A stretch of 64,000 nucleotides of DNA from Thorsellia kenyensis. Lineage in GTDB: Bacteria > Pseudomonadota > Gammaproteobacteria > Enterobacterales > Thorselliaceae. The DNA is taken from contig NZ_JBHLXE010000033.1 of the NCBI RefSeq assembly GCF_042432445.1, forward strand, positions 1 to 64,000, in the 5' to 3' direction. The notes beneath the pieces are model-generated. The model did not search any database. It was not told where the DNA came from and saw nothing but the letters and a program-made list of their open reading frames with translations. Below are positions 19,454 through 28,083 of this stretch, one piece after another (the stretch's first letter is position 1; each line of letters begins with the position of its first letter). Made by a program: the position numbers and the translations under genes.

Positions 19454-21322
19454 TTAAAGTTCAGGTCCAAGACCAATGTAGAACTGCACGTTATTAGTAT
19501 CTCTATCATTTACAGGAGTAGCTATATCAAATCTGACAGGCCCTAAAGGAGATGACCACCTCACTCCTATTCCAGTCCCTGTTTTAATATCATCTTCTAG
19601 TACTTTATTACTGGCATTACCAGCATCAACGAAAGTAGCTCCCCACCAATTACCTGTAAAATTATATTGATATTCTAAACTTCCTGTAAGGAGCTGAGAT
19701 GCTCCAGCTAATTTTCCAGCCTCATCCCTAGGAGAAATCCCTCTAAATTTGTACCCTCTTATACTTCTATCCCCTCCAGCAAAAAAACGTAAAGAAGGTG
19801 GAATAACATCAAACTTATTGGTTTCTATCCATCCTATGTTAGTTCGACCTAGTAGTCTATGTCCTGCAGCAGGTGTTCTTATTAAGGCATATTGTCCTTG
19901 CATAATCGCAAGATCAGCATCTGATCCTAATACTTTGTCAGAAAAATCTAACGAATAGCGTTGAGTATCACCCCATTCAGGCATTCCAGAACCTACTGTA
20001 CGCGTTCTGTTTAAAGTAATGCCAGGCATCACAAGAAGGGTACTATTTTGGGTTGCGCCTTGAATAAAATCATCATAGCTTAGGCGGATATTGGTAGAAA
20101 ATTGCCAACCTAAAATTCTCCCCCAAAATCTTGCAAAATTAATAGAAACAGCATCTGAACGTGTATCATTTAAGTCTTGCCGTTTATAACCTGTTTGAAT
20201 AATATAATAATGATCTAGGGCATTTTGCACTAAAGGAATACGATAATTGAAATCGATGATTTGTTCTTTTGTGGAAATATTCAAATTAGTTTCTGAGCTG
20301 TGACCATATCGATTCCACCAAGGACGACGCCATGAAAAAACACCTCTGATCCCAACATCAGTTGAAAAGCCGAGCCCAACATCAACAGAGTTTTTTGTTC
20401 TAGGTGTAAGTACTCCACCTATATCAACTGTTTTATCATTATTAAGCGACTCGAGTCTTGGCGTCATTATTGAGGAATTAAACCAATTTGTGCGATTTAA
20501 TCTACGATTAAATTCTATGATATCATCAGCTAGATAACCTACAGCAGGTTCAAATGGGGTTAGATTATCTAAAAAGAGAGTATCAATTTGTGAACCATCA
20601 TAGGTAATATTACCATAGCGATAGCGTTCACCTGAATCAAACTCAATGAACCAAATCGCCTCACCTCTTTCTACGGAGACACCTAATTTTTGTTGGATAA
20701 AAATAGCATCAAAATACCCTCTATTAAGCGCTAAATTGGTCAGTCCTGCAGTGAAAGCATCAAACTGGCTGTGATTAATAGGCTTATTTAATTCAGGTGA
20801 AAGACGAGTGATAAGTTGTTGAAATGCTTCATCATCCTTAGCCTCTCCTTTAATGTTTATATCTAAACGAACTAAAAGAACGGGTTTACCAGGAGAAACA
20901 TTAGCATGTAAAATTGGTCTTGCAGGAGCGAGTTTATCTTCAAATTCAATTTGAATTTCAGGTGAGTAATATCCGAGCGCTTTTAATCCGAGTACTATTT
21001 CATTTCTCAGCCTTGCTTGAAATCGTCCATCACTACTTATTTCAGCTTCTTGAATGCGAGATAATCGGGCTCTTACATTTCTTTGCAGCTCACCTTCTAG
21101 CCCGGTAAGTTGGATACGAATGGTTCTTTGATGTTTTTTTGATGAAGGATCCACTTGATTGTTAATCTCATCATTCGAAAACAACTGACAACCAGATAAA
21201 AAAATAATAGACAATAAAACACCTAAACGTAAAAAAATATTTTTCCGTTTGATGGTGTTTTCATTGCATCTGTTTTTTTTAGGTAATAAGAGAACTAAAT
21301 TCAAAATTAATAACCTTTTCAA
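19454..21322 (-). CDS. tamA: Outer-membrane translocation and assembly module protein TamA, with a lipobox-like N-terminus
   Basis: 622 residues from TTG 21322. POTRA domains (IQLTGLEGELQRNVRARL onward) are followed by an Omp85 barrel with the RFFAGGDRSIRGYKF signature and the terminal QFYIGLGPEL; the resemblance to E. coli TamA is strong throughout. The start is problematic. The TTG start has a weak ribosome site and gives a long, charged leader. An ATG at 21264 would encode a normal signal peptide, but only if the 7-base A tract at 21231-21237 had one more base. In either case the sequence LSGCQ forms a lipobox, so this TamA may be acylated. Confidence 0.9.
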   Translation of the reverse strand: MKRLLILNLVLLLPKKNRCNENTIKRKNIFLRLGVLLSIIFLSGCQLFSNDEINNQVDPSSKKHQRTIRIQLTGLEGELQRNVRARLSRIQEAEISSDGRFQARLRNEIVLGLKALGYYSPEIQIEFEDKLAPARPILHANVSPGKPVLLVRLDINIKGEAKDDEAFQQLITRLSPELNKPINHSQFDAFTAGLTNLALNRGYFDAIFIQQKLGVSVERGEAIWFIEFDSGERYRYGNITYDGSQIDTLFLDNLTPFEPAVGYLADDIIEFNRRLNRTNWFNSSIMTPRLESLNNDKTVDIGGVLTPRTKNSVDVGLGFSTDVGIRGVFSWRRPWWNRYGHSSETNLNISTKEQIIDFNYRIPLVQNALDHYYIIQTGYKRQDLNDTRSDAVSINFARFWGRILGWQFSTNIRLSYDDFIQGATQNSTLLVMPGITLNRTRTVGSGMPEWGDTQRYSLDFSDKVLGSDADLAIMQGQYALIRTPAAGHRLLGRTNIGWIETNKFDVIPPSLRFFAGGDRSIRGYKFRGISPRDEAGKLAGASQLLTGSLEYQYNFTGNWWGATFVDAGNASNKVLEDDIKTGTGIGVRWSSPLGPVRFDIATPVNDRDTNNVQFYIGLGPEL

Positions 21323-21992
21323 GATCGTTTTTATTTTCTATACTATGCCATAATTTGTTTTTTTTCTCTATACTTTCACGTAGTTGATAGTACATTTTGG
21401 GTATAACTCTATTAATACCAATAGCATAACGACTATGTAATTTTGTATCTATTCAATAAAAGTTTTTTATTGTGTTACAATAACTTAATATTCTTTAATT
21501 TCTGCCCTTTTCACTCTTTTAATTTTTTGTTAAAGATATTCAATTGAGATTAAAATATTTTAAAGCTTTAGGATTGAACTGAGGCATCATGAACAATTCA
21601 GACAATATATAGCCTTAATAACCACTTAATCTACTGATAATCTACTGATAATTTACAATTTATGTTGATAATTAGGCTTATTTTTCGAACTTTTTACGTA
21701 AACTAGTAGTCTAACGAAGATTTAATTACCATGTACTAGATTAATACAATACTGTATTTTGGTATTTTATAAAATGCATCATCCTATTCAAGCGGCCATT
21801 GAATCAATTCAACTCCATTCATTTTCTGCTGGTTAGTCTAAGGAAATGGAATTAGATGGTAAAACGGGGCACGGTATTAAATAAAAAAGCATAAATATGA
21901 ATAATCAGTAACCATCATTTGGGATTCATTTCTGCTCCGTGGTATTATATTATTAATCAATCTTCTACTATTAACAACTTTAAGAAAACTCC
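21323..21992. other. Gap between tamA and csdE with a possible gene remnant
   Basis: About 670 bp. A short frame beginning ATG at 21774 reads MHHPIQAAIESIQLHSFSAG, then a stop. Past the stop the same frame continues SKEMELDGKTGHGIK before another stop near 21881. This could be a remnant, or a tiny gene with one nonsense change, but I do not recognise it. A palindrome ttattgt-gtt-acaataa lies near 21467-21484. Confidence 0.35.
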
Positions 21993-22406
21993 ATGACACA
22001 TTTTACTCAGATAACAGAATTACTTTCCTATTTTGCTTCTCTTGCTCAGTGGGAAGACCGTTATCGTGCACTGATACAACTATCTCAATCACTTCTAACA
22101 ATCCCAGAATGTCAAAAAAATGAGATCTTACTTCTACCTGGTTGTGAAAGTAAACTGTGGCTAGACATCAGTAAAACATCTGACGGAAAAATAATTTTTA
22201 TTGCTGACAGTGACAGCAAAATACTCAGAGGTATCTTGTATATAATCCAACTTTATTGCTCAGAGTATACAAAAGAAAATATAGCAAATATGAATTTCAC
22301 CTCTTTATTTGAGCAAATTGGTGTTTTGCATAAATTAAGTTCAAATAGAAAAAAAGGCATCCTTGCAATTGAAGAACGGATAAACAAGGTTATGACTGAC
22401 AATTAA
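21993..22406 (+). CDS. csdE: CsdE/SufE-family sulfur acceptor protein
   Basis: 137-residue SufE-fold protein that accepts persulfide sulfur from a cysteine desulfurase. WEDRYRALIQL, the LPGCESKLWLDI motif with its acceptor cysteine, and the C-terminal LHKLSSNRKKGILAIEERI resemble E. coli CsdE more than SufE, because the LSxxRxxGL pattern is CsdE/SufE-type and the length is short. No csdA or suf genes lie next to it in this window. The ribosome site (AAGAAAA) is weak. SufE itself is the alternative identity. Confidence 0.82.
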   Translation: MTHFTQITELLSYFASLAQWEDRYRALIQLSQSLLTIPECQKNEILLLPGCESKLWLDISKTSDGKIIFIADSDSKILRGILYIIQLYCSEYTKENIANMNFTSLFEQIGVLHKLSSNRKKGILAIEERINKVMTDN

Positions 22407-22489
22407 TCAGTATGTAGTTCAATTTAAATATGACTGATATATACTTTTACAAAATACGGCACTTGGTAGAAAAAGCTTGTGCTCATTGA

Positions 22490-22588
22490 AAGCATTACAG
22501 ATCAATAGCAACAAGGTATGAAAAATTAGAAACTTTCTTTAGAAGCACTATTGCAATTGCTATTATGATGTGGTTTTCCATGTATGTC
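22490..22588 (+). pseudogene. C-terminal remnant of an IS5-family transposase
   Basis: One frame reads HYRSIATRYEKLETFFRST and on through about ten hydrophobic residues to a stop at 22586-22588. The RIATRYEKLxxxFxxxIxLAxxxxW pattern is the usual end of IS5-family DDE transposases. Nothing upstream retains the catalytic core, so this is a dead fragment. Confidence 0.65.
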
Positions 22589-22638
22589 TAAAAAATACTC
22601 TCTAAATGTCAAGAGCCTCTAGTTATGCCGAAGTATTT

Positions 22639-22710
22639 TCAAGTTGCAGGGGTAGACAGTATTCTGATTGCAATTGTAAGTATTACCTTGTGTTAGAACC
22701 TGCATCTTGA
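22639..22710. repeat. Small inverted-repeat (MITE-like) element
   Basis: TCAAGTTGCAGG (22639-22650) faces CCTGCATCTTGA (22699-22710), which is its inverse with one mismatch, enclosing 48 bp. A further single arm, CCTGCAACTTGA, occurs at 28828-28839. Similar CAAGTTGCAGG-containing repeats are, as I recall, common in enterobacterial intergenic DNA. Confidence 0.55.
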
Positions 22711-22741
22711 TTTTAATTGGGAATAAAACATCATCCTTAAT

Positions 22742-22797
22742 TAATCAATAATCAATAATCAATAATCAATAATCAATAATCAATAATCAATAATCAA
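22742..22797. repeat. 7-bp microsatellite, eight perfect copies
   Basis: The unit TAATCAA is repeated eight times without a mismatch, ending five bases before the rarD stop codon. It lies in the 3' non-coding DNA of rarD. Seven-base units change copy number readily by slippage. Confidence 0.97.
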
Positions 22798-22802
22798 TAT
22801 TT

Positions 22803-23723
22803 TTATCTTTTTTTAGTTGATTTCAAACTATCTAATATTATTAATGCGAGAGCAAACCAAATAAGAGCAAAAGTAATAAATCTTGATGGGCTTAGATCTT
22901 CTTCAAATAACGTAATTGCAAGAATAAACCCCATAGATGGGCCTATATACTGAAAAAAACCTAGATAGGAAAACGGAATTTTACTCGCCGCTGCAGAAAA
23001 AAATATCAAAGGAACAGTTGTTATAATTCCTGATAGCGCTAAAGTAAATATAAAACCCAATGAATAACTATTTACAACAGCTGCTATATCATCTATGACA
23101 AAGAAGAATAAAATCATTGCAGCAGGGAGTAACATAAAAGTTTCAATAAGCATACTGGTCTGAGCATCTATAGCAATTTTTTTCTTAACAACTCCGTATA
23201 TTGAAAAAGTGATAGCTAAACTCAGAGCGATAAAAGGGATTGCATGAAACTGCCATACTTGATACCCCACTGCACAAAAAGTTATTCCTACTGCAATCCA
23301 CTGCATTTTGCGTAATTTTTCTTTTAAAAACAGTGTGCCAATAACTATGTTTATTAAAGGGTTAATAAAATACCCCAAACTCGTATCAAGTACATGGTGA
23401 TTATTTACAGCCCAGATGAATATAAACCAATTAACCCCTATCAAATGAGATGCTAAAAATAGCCAGAAAAATTTTTTAGGTGTTTTGAATATAGCCCTTA
23501 AATTTTTCCATCCTTTGTAGGAGGTAACAAGTAAAATCATAAAGAATAAGGAGAATATAATTCTAAACCCGACAATTTGTTCAGCTGGAACTGACTCGAG
23601 TATCTTAAAGTATATAGGTGCTAACCCCCAAATGATATAGGCGGCTAAAGCATAAATAATACCTTGTTTCATTTCAGGATATAGTTCGTGATGACCATTA
23701 TTTTTAGTTAAATCATTTGACAC
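22803..23723 (-). CDS. rarD: EamA-family transporter RarD
   Basis: 306-residue inner-membrane protein with about ten hydrophobic helices in two EamA halves. The opening MKQGIIYALAAYIIWGLAPIYFKIL and the LGYFINPLINIVIGTLFLKEKLRKMQWIAV block (before the midpoint) are characteristic of RarD. In the second half FFSAAASKIPFSYLGFFQYIGPSMGFILAI is also diagnostic. E. coli RarD is linked to chloramphenicol sensitivity, and its natural substrate is unknown. The gene stands alone; a 7-bp microsatellite follows its stop. Confidence 0.9.
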   Translation of the reverse strand: MSNDLTKNNGHHELYPEMKQGIIYALAAYIIWGLAPIYFKILESVPAEQIVGFRIIFSLFFMILLVTSYKGWKNLRAIFKTPKKFFWLFLASHLIGVNWFIFIWAVNNHHVLDTSLGYFINPLINIVIGTLFLKEKLRKMQWIAVGITFCAVGYQVWQFHAIPFIALSLAITFSIYGVVKKKIAIDAQTSMLIETFMLLPAAMILFFFVIDDIAAVVNSYSLGFIFTLALSGIITTVPLIFFSAAASKIPFSYLGFFQYIGPSMGFILAITLFEEDLSPSRFITFALIWFALALIILDSLKSTKKR

Positions 23724-24642
23724 AGCTAGTCTACCTTAAATTAGTTTATTGAAAGAATGGATGAAACGTCCAACTAAAAATGTTGCATTTTTTACATCAA
23801 GATTTAAAAGTTTAGATCTACTTTATTAAACTGGATCCGCTTTTAAAGTTTACTTGATAAAAGAAGTTTACATGTTATGTTAATAATAAAAAGATTTAAA
23901 ATCTAAGATATTTAAAATCTAAGATATTTAAAATCTAAAATTTTTTCGTTGATAAATTCGACCTGGTTAAGGCTACGGCCTTACTCCTTTAAAGGTACCG
24001 TTTGTACGTCCCTCGCATATTGTTCAAACTAATGAATATCTAACATTCTTTTAAACGTTCTTAACCAATTCATAATGTACTAGAGAACTGCAAGCATTTT
24101 TAACTGTTCATCTTGACCGATTAAAATAGGTCTTTGAACTCAAGCTATCTTAATTATTGGTGTAGTCTATGTGTTTTCTTCCAACTTTTAAGATTAAATG
24201 CTCTGAATCTACGATTTATCTTACTCATCGGGGTTTCATAGCTGCGTTTACAATTCGCTATTTTAAAATATCACTAAAATCTATCTATAAAAGATTCAGT
24301 TTTTGCATGAAAAATGTTATCGGCTGAAGGTGAGGTCATTTTTTTAAAGCTTTTGCCTATTCTTTTAATGCATTCAGTGTTTTATCATGGATAATTCAGT
24401 CTTCTACAAAAGCTTTACATCATATAATAGAGCTGACTAAATATAAAGCTCTACGTTATGGAGGGCGCTTGCTTATTTATTATAGCGACTCCGGTTCACT
24501 TGCATTTATGTAAAGACATACTATGAGTTAGTTCGAACCTAACCGCAGTTAGGTGTAACTCTTATTATTCATGTAAACTTCCTTTTAGTCAGAGTGTTTA
24601 CACTTTTTCAACCATAAGGTTTTACCAGCTTTGCTGATCAAA
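23724..24642. other. Decayed intergenic region between rarD and the small periplasmic protein
   Basis: About 900 bp with no intact gene. It contains a 16-bp tandem repeat (23894-23941). Minus-strand fragments also look like broken coding DNA: one frame reads ADNIFHAKTESFIDRF and ends at a stop, and another, from ATG at about 24233, reads SKINRRFRAFNLKSWKKTH and ends soon after. These may be transposase remnants, but I could not assign a family. Confidence 0.4.
23894..23941. repeat. 16-bp tandem repeat, three copies
   Basis: The unit ATTTAAAATCTAAGAT occurs twice exactly and a third time with one change (AAAAT in place of AAGAT). Confidence 0.9.
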
Positions 24643-24682
24643 CACAAAGGGCTTGAATTGTAAACAATTCAAGCCCTTTGTG
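24643..24682 (-). terminator. Strong hairpin downstream of the DUF5339-like gene
   Basis: A perfect 18-bp stem, cacaaagggcttgaattg (24643-24660) with its inverse (24665-24682), around a 4-nt TAAA loop. It begins 18 bp after the stop codon of the gene at 24701. The minus-strand U tract is short (TTTGAT), so it may act as a terminator or an mRNA-stabilising 3' stem. Confidence 0.75.
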
Positions 24683-24700
24683 AAGAATTCGGAAACTAAA

Positions 24701-24994
24701 TTAGCCTTGAGCTTTCATTTGCTTGATGCCTTCTTCAAGCATTTGTTTCATCATAGGGATTTGCTCTAGAGCTTGACCACAAATTGCATCACGTTGATCT
24801 TCAGGTAAACTGTTGATCATTGTTTTCATTTGTGAAATTTGATCATCAATCAATTTAATTTCAGCAGGATCAGTTACATGAGTTTTTGCTTCACTAATCA
24901 TTGAATCAACTTCAGATACATATTTTTCACAGTTATCAGCAAAAACTGCAGTGGAAGAAAGAAGTAATGCTGCTGAGATAATAATCTTTTTCAT
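24701..24994 (-). CDS. Small secreted helical protein, DUF5339-like
   Basis: 97 residues from ATG 24994, preceded by AAGGT. A signal peptide (MKKIIISAALLLSSTAVFA) is followed by a short mature domain with two cysteines (DNCEKYV and DAICGQAL), which could form a disulfide. The rest is predicted helical, with many Met, Gln and Glu residues. The pattern resembles DUF5339 periplasmic proteins of Pasteurellaceae and Orbaceae; that family call is from memory. The function is unknown. A longer in-frame start at 25051 lacks a ribosome site and would bury the signal peptide. Confidence 0.7.
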   Translation of the reverse strand: MKKIIISAALLLSSTAVFADNCEKYVSEVDSMISEAKTHVTDPAEIKLIDDQISQMKTMINSLPEDQRDAICGQALEQIPMMKQMLEEGIKQMKAQG

Positions 24995-25140
24995 AATAGA
25001 CCTTAAATAAAAGAGTGATTGATAAGTTTTACTGCTATATTTGGACAACAATCATATCATCTTTACATAACATTTAAACTTGTATAAATTGCTTAGAGCA
25101 ATAAAAGAATATTAATAATTAATGTACAAATTATCAAGCT

Positions 25141-25171
25141 TTTTATTCATTAAATCAGTTAATGAATAAAA
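25141..25171 (-). terminator. Probable infA terminator
   Basis: A 13-bp perfect inverted repeat, ttttattcattaa (25141-25153) and ttaatgaataaaa (25159-25171), around a 5-nt loop. It lies directly after the infA stop. The stem has few GC pairs, so strength is uncertain. Confidence 0.55.
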
Positions 25172-25175
25172 CTTT

Positions 25176-25394
25176 TTATCGACTTCTAAAAATAATTCTG
25201 CCTTTTGTAAAATCGTAGGGAGTCAATTCAACACTGACTTTATCGCCCGTTAAAATTCTAATGTAATTTTTACGCATTTTTCCTGAAATATGAGCCATTA
25301 CGACATGGCCATTTTCTAATTCAACCTTGAACATGGTATTAGGTAATGTTTCAATGATTGTGCCTTGCATTTCGATATTGTCTTCTTTTGCCAT
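25176..25394 (-). CDS. infA: Translation initiation factor IF-1
   Basis: 72 residues, the standard IF-1 length, with a single OB fold. The motifs MQGTIIETLPNTMFKVELENGH, AHISGKMRKNYIRILTGDKV and the ending YDFTKGRIIFR are essentially those of enterobacterial IF-1. It binds the 30S A site during initiation. AAGAGGATTAA precedes the ATG. The gene is monocistronic here. Confidence 0.98.
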   Translation of the reverse strand: MAKEDNIEMQGTIIETLPNTMFKVELENGHVVMAHISGKMRKNYIRILTGDKVSVELTPYDFTKGRIIFRSR

Positions 25395-26187
25395 TTAATC
25401 CTCTTAAATATGACTTTGTTTACTTAACTACATAATTAATCAAATGAAAAAGTCCTGATTCCATATTTACGTTGACCGTTTAATTTGACTAATTTTGCAA
25501 TGATTAAACTCACTGCATTCTTTTTAAATTTAGAGTGATTTAAAATCACTTTGAGTTTTGGTTTTTCCCTCTTTTAAACAATTATTACTCTATATCCTGA
25601 TTTTTTGTTGCGACCATAACTACGTGCAATGCTGTAAAATCAAGATAATTCATTTATTTGAGAGATTAACATGGGTTAGGTAATGTATTTTAACATAGTA
25701 TTTATGTATTTGACGAACAATAATTCAACTTTTAAAAGATTATCAATTATTCGTTAAAAAGTTCAGTTTAGTTCAGCTTTTTGCCAACCACAAATAACGT
25801 TTTAAATAATTTGCTTGATTTTATCAATTAGTGAGTAAAACTTTGTACTCTATAAAAGTGATTTAAGCACATATTTAAAAAATTAAGCTTTGATTAAACT
25901 ACTCTTTTAGGATAAATTATTTATGCAAAAATTTATATGCTTAGAGTGATCATCAAAACCTTCAAATTTTGGTATCAATTTTGCGAACATGTAATTGAAT
26001 ACTCCAAAGAGTGCAATAAATATATAAAAATAGACAATATTACTCTATTACTCTATTACTCTATTACTCTCTGTAATGTTAGCTACATAACCTATTAGCT
26101 TATAAATCATATTTTTTTTGTAACTTCACCTACTTGATAAAACTTTTTTAAACTTTGTAGCATAGCCAGTGCAGGTGAATATACTTC
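25395..26187. other. Gap between infA and the TPM-domain gene
   Basis: About 790 bp of AT-rich DNA. Apart from the infA promoter side and an 8-bp tandem repeat (26039-26070), I see no gene, hairpin or recognisable remnant. Confidence 0.5.
26039..26070. repeat. 8-bp tandem repeat, four copies
   Basis: ATTACTCT is repeated four times in a row about 118 bp upstream of the TPM-domain gene, so length change could alter promoter spacing. Confidence 0.9.
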
Positions 26188-27324
26188 ATGAAAATTTATT
26201 TAATCACTTTTGTATCCTTTTTCTTCATCACATTTCCTACCTTCTCCCAAGAAGTTGTCCAAGTTGAGCATAATCAGAGGGTAATGGATAAAGCAAATCT
26301 ATTATCGGAAGCAGAAAAAATAACTCTAAACACTACCCTGCTAGAATTTGAGAAGCAACAAAATGATGGCTCACAATTTTTTGTGTACATTGTTAATTCA
26401 ACACAAAATGAAACAATCGAAGAATTCGCTTATAGGGTTTTCAATACTATAAAAATAGGGTCTAAAACATTAAATAACGGTATTTTAATTGTTATGGCCG
26501 TTGATGACCGAAAAGTAAGAATAGAAATCGGTTTAGGCTACGAAGCCATTATTACAGATGTTCAAGCAGGTAGAATTATTAGAGGAATTATCTTGCCTAA
26601 ATTCAAAATGAAAGAATATTTTAATGGTATAATGGATGGCGTAATAAAAACAATCCACATAATTAATCCAAAATTTCATTCTTCATCTATTTCAAATGAA
26701 TTCACAGATTATAATCAAACAGTTTATAGTTTGGAAAATCCTTTTGAACACCTTGCTAAGTTTCCTGTTATTATAATGCATGTTTGCCTCTTGATTTTTG
26801 TTTTCGCGATATTAACTTATCTTAAGACAAATCAAATTCAGTCAGCAATATTAAAAGAAATATATACCTATGATAACCTTCAAACCAAAAAATCTAGGGA
26901 TACGTGGGCTCAACATATTAAACGAATAGTGGAATATTCAAAATATAAATTTTATTACCCTCCTTATAAAGTTACTTTTATTGTTATGCTACCAAGTTGC
27001 TTCATTTTAATAACTATTTTTTTATTTATTCATGGATATCCAATTAATTTTGAAAATGTATTTTTTTGCTTCACACTTGCATTTTTTTATAATATGTTTA
27101 GTTTATTACTTTTTTATTTGATTTTAACTATTTTTTGGAAACCTTTTAAAATGCAAATAAAAGATGCCAAGATTATTGCAATGAATAGTCCGAAAAATTC
27201 GATATTGCTTCGAAGCTATTCAAGCAGCTTTTCGCGGAGTTCCAGTTCTTCTAGTATTTCGAAAGGAAGAGGCAGTAGAGGTGGAGGCTCTAGTCGTGGA
27301 GGCGGTGCTTCAGGAAGTTGGTAA
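26188..27324 (+). CDS. TPM-domain (YgcG-like) membrane protein
   Basis: 378 residues. A signal peptide (ITFVSFFFITFPTFS) is followed by a TPM domain at about 20-165, with NGILIVMAVDDRKVRIEIGLGYEAIITD as its core. Hydrophobic helices follow at about 193-210, 270-290 and 295-320. The C-terminus is Ser/Gly/Arg-rich (SSSSISKGRGSRGGGSSRG and on to GGASGSW), as is usual in this family. Function is unknown in bacteria. It is encoded just before a LemA gene, a pairing seen repeatedly, which suggests a shared envelope role. The start follows a weak CAGGTGA ribosome site. Confidence 0.82.
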   Translation: MKIYLITFVSFFFITFPTFSQEVVQVEHNQRVMDKANLLSEAEKITLNTTLLEFEKQQNDGSQFFVYIVNSTQNETIEEFAYRVFNTIKIGSKTLNNGILIVMAVDDRKVRIEIGLGYEAIITDVQAGRIIRGIILPKFKMKEYFNGIMDGVIKTIHIINPKFHSSSISNEFTDYNQTVYSLENPFEHLAKFPVIIMHVCLLIFVFAILTYLKTNQIQSAILKEIYTYDNLQTKKSRDTWAQHIKRIVEYSKYKFYYPPYKVTFIVMLPSCFILITIFLFIHGYPINFENVFFCFTLAFFYNMFSLLLFYLILTIFWKPFKMQIKDAKIIAMNSPKNSILLRSYSSSFSRSSSSSSISKGRGSRGGGSSRGGGASGSW

Positions 27325-27463
27325 CATTAAATGATTAAATAAAAGTGTTCAATATGGGGCTAATACAATAAAACGTATTTATAAAAAATCACATGCCCTC
27401 ATAAATCCATTTTAAAACACATTAAGATCTTTCCTACTAAGAGTCTAAATTTAAAGGAACTAC

Positions 27464-28054
27464 ATGAAAAAAATATTAGCCATTGTAATTTTATTTTTAA
27501 TGATTTTTTCTATTGTTTTAATTAAACAATATAATAGCATTCAAAAAAAACACGAAGCGGTAAATGCAAGTTTTTCAGAAGTATTTAACCAATATCAAAG
27601 ACGCTATGATTTAATTCCGAATCTTGTTAATACCGTTAAAAGCTACACTATCTATGAAAAAGAAGTCTTAGAAAACGTAATTAAGGCAAGAAGTTCAGTA
27701 GGGAAAATTAATATAAATGCAGATCAAATAGATGATCCTAAATTAGTGATCAAATATCAAAACGCACAGAATGAATTAAGTTCATCTATTACAAAACTAT
27801 TAGCCATATCAGAGCAATACCCAGATCTCAAAGCAAGTTCTTTGTATCAAGATTTAATGGTTCAATTAGAAGGCACAGAAAATCGTATTTCAGTTGCAAG
27901 AAGTCGCCAAATTGAAACAATCAATCAGTATAATGCCCAATTAAGAGAGTTTCCAGCCATTATTATCGCTTCATATATGGACTATCAACCTATAAACCAA
28001 ATACCCCCTAGCAATGACTCTAAAATTGCGGTAGTACCAAAGGTTGAACTATAA
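27464..28054 (+). CDS. LemA family protein
   Basis: 196 residues. One N-terminal transmembrane helix (ILAIVILFLMIFSIVLI) is followed by a helical periplasmic domain with the family hallmark RRYDLIPNLVNTVKSYTIYEKEVLENVIKARSSVG and the later ENRISVARSRQIETINQYNAQLREFPAIII. The role of LemA proteins is not established. TAAAGGAACTAC precedes the ATG. It lies between the TPM-domain gene and mutH. Confidence 0.92.
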   Translation: MKKILAIVILFLMIFSIVLIKQYNSIQKKHEAVNASFSEVFNQYQRRYDLIPNLVNTVKSYTIYEKEVLENVIKARSSVGKININADQIDDPKLVIKYQNAQNELSSSITKLLAISEQYPDLKASSLYQDLMVQLEGTENRISVARSRQIETINQYNAQLREFPAIIIASYMDYQPINQIPPSNDSKIAVVPKVEL

Positions 28055-28083
28055 ATTAACTTTTGTCTTGTGAAGGAGATATA

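Larger units (their letters stand above)
22407..22738. other. Relic-rich gap downstream of csdE
   Basis: About 330 bp holding the C-terminal remnant of an IS5-type transposase (about 22490-22588) and a small inverted-repeat element (22639-22710). No intact gene is visible. Confidence 0.6.

Noticed and set aside
22742..22797. Possible CRISPR or phage repeat array
   Set aside because: The unit is only 7 bp with no spacers, so it is a simple microsatellite.
24530..24556. tRNA-like T-arm (agttcgaacc, with acctaac-cgca-gttaggt)
   Set aside because: No acceptor, D or anticodon arm can be folded around it; it is only a short hairpin.
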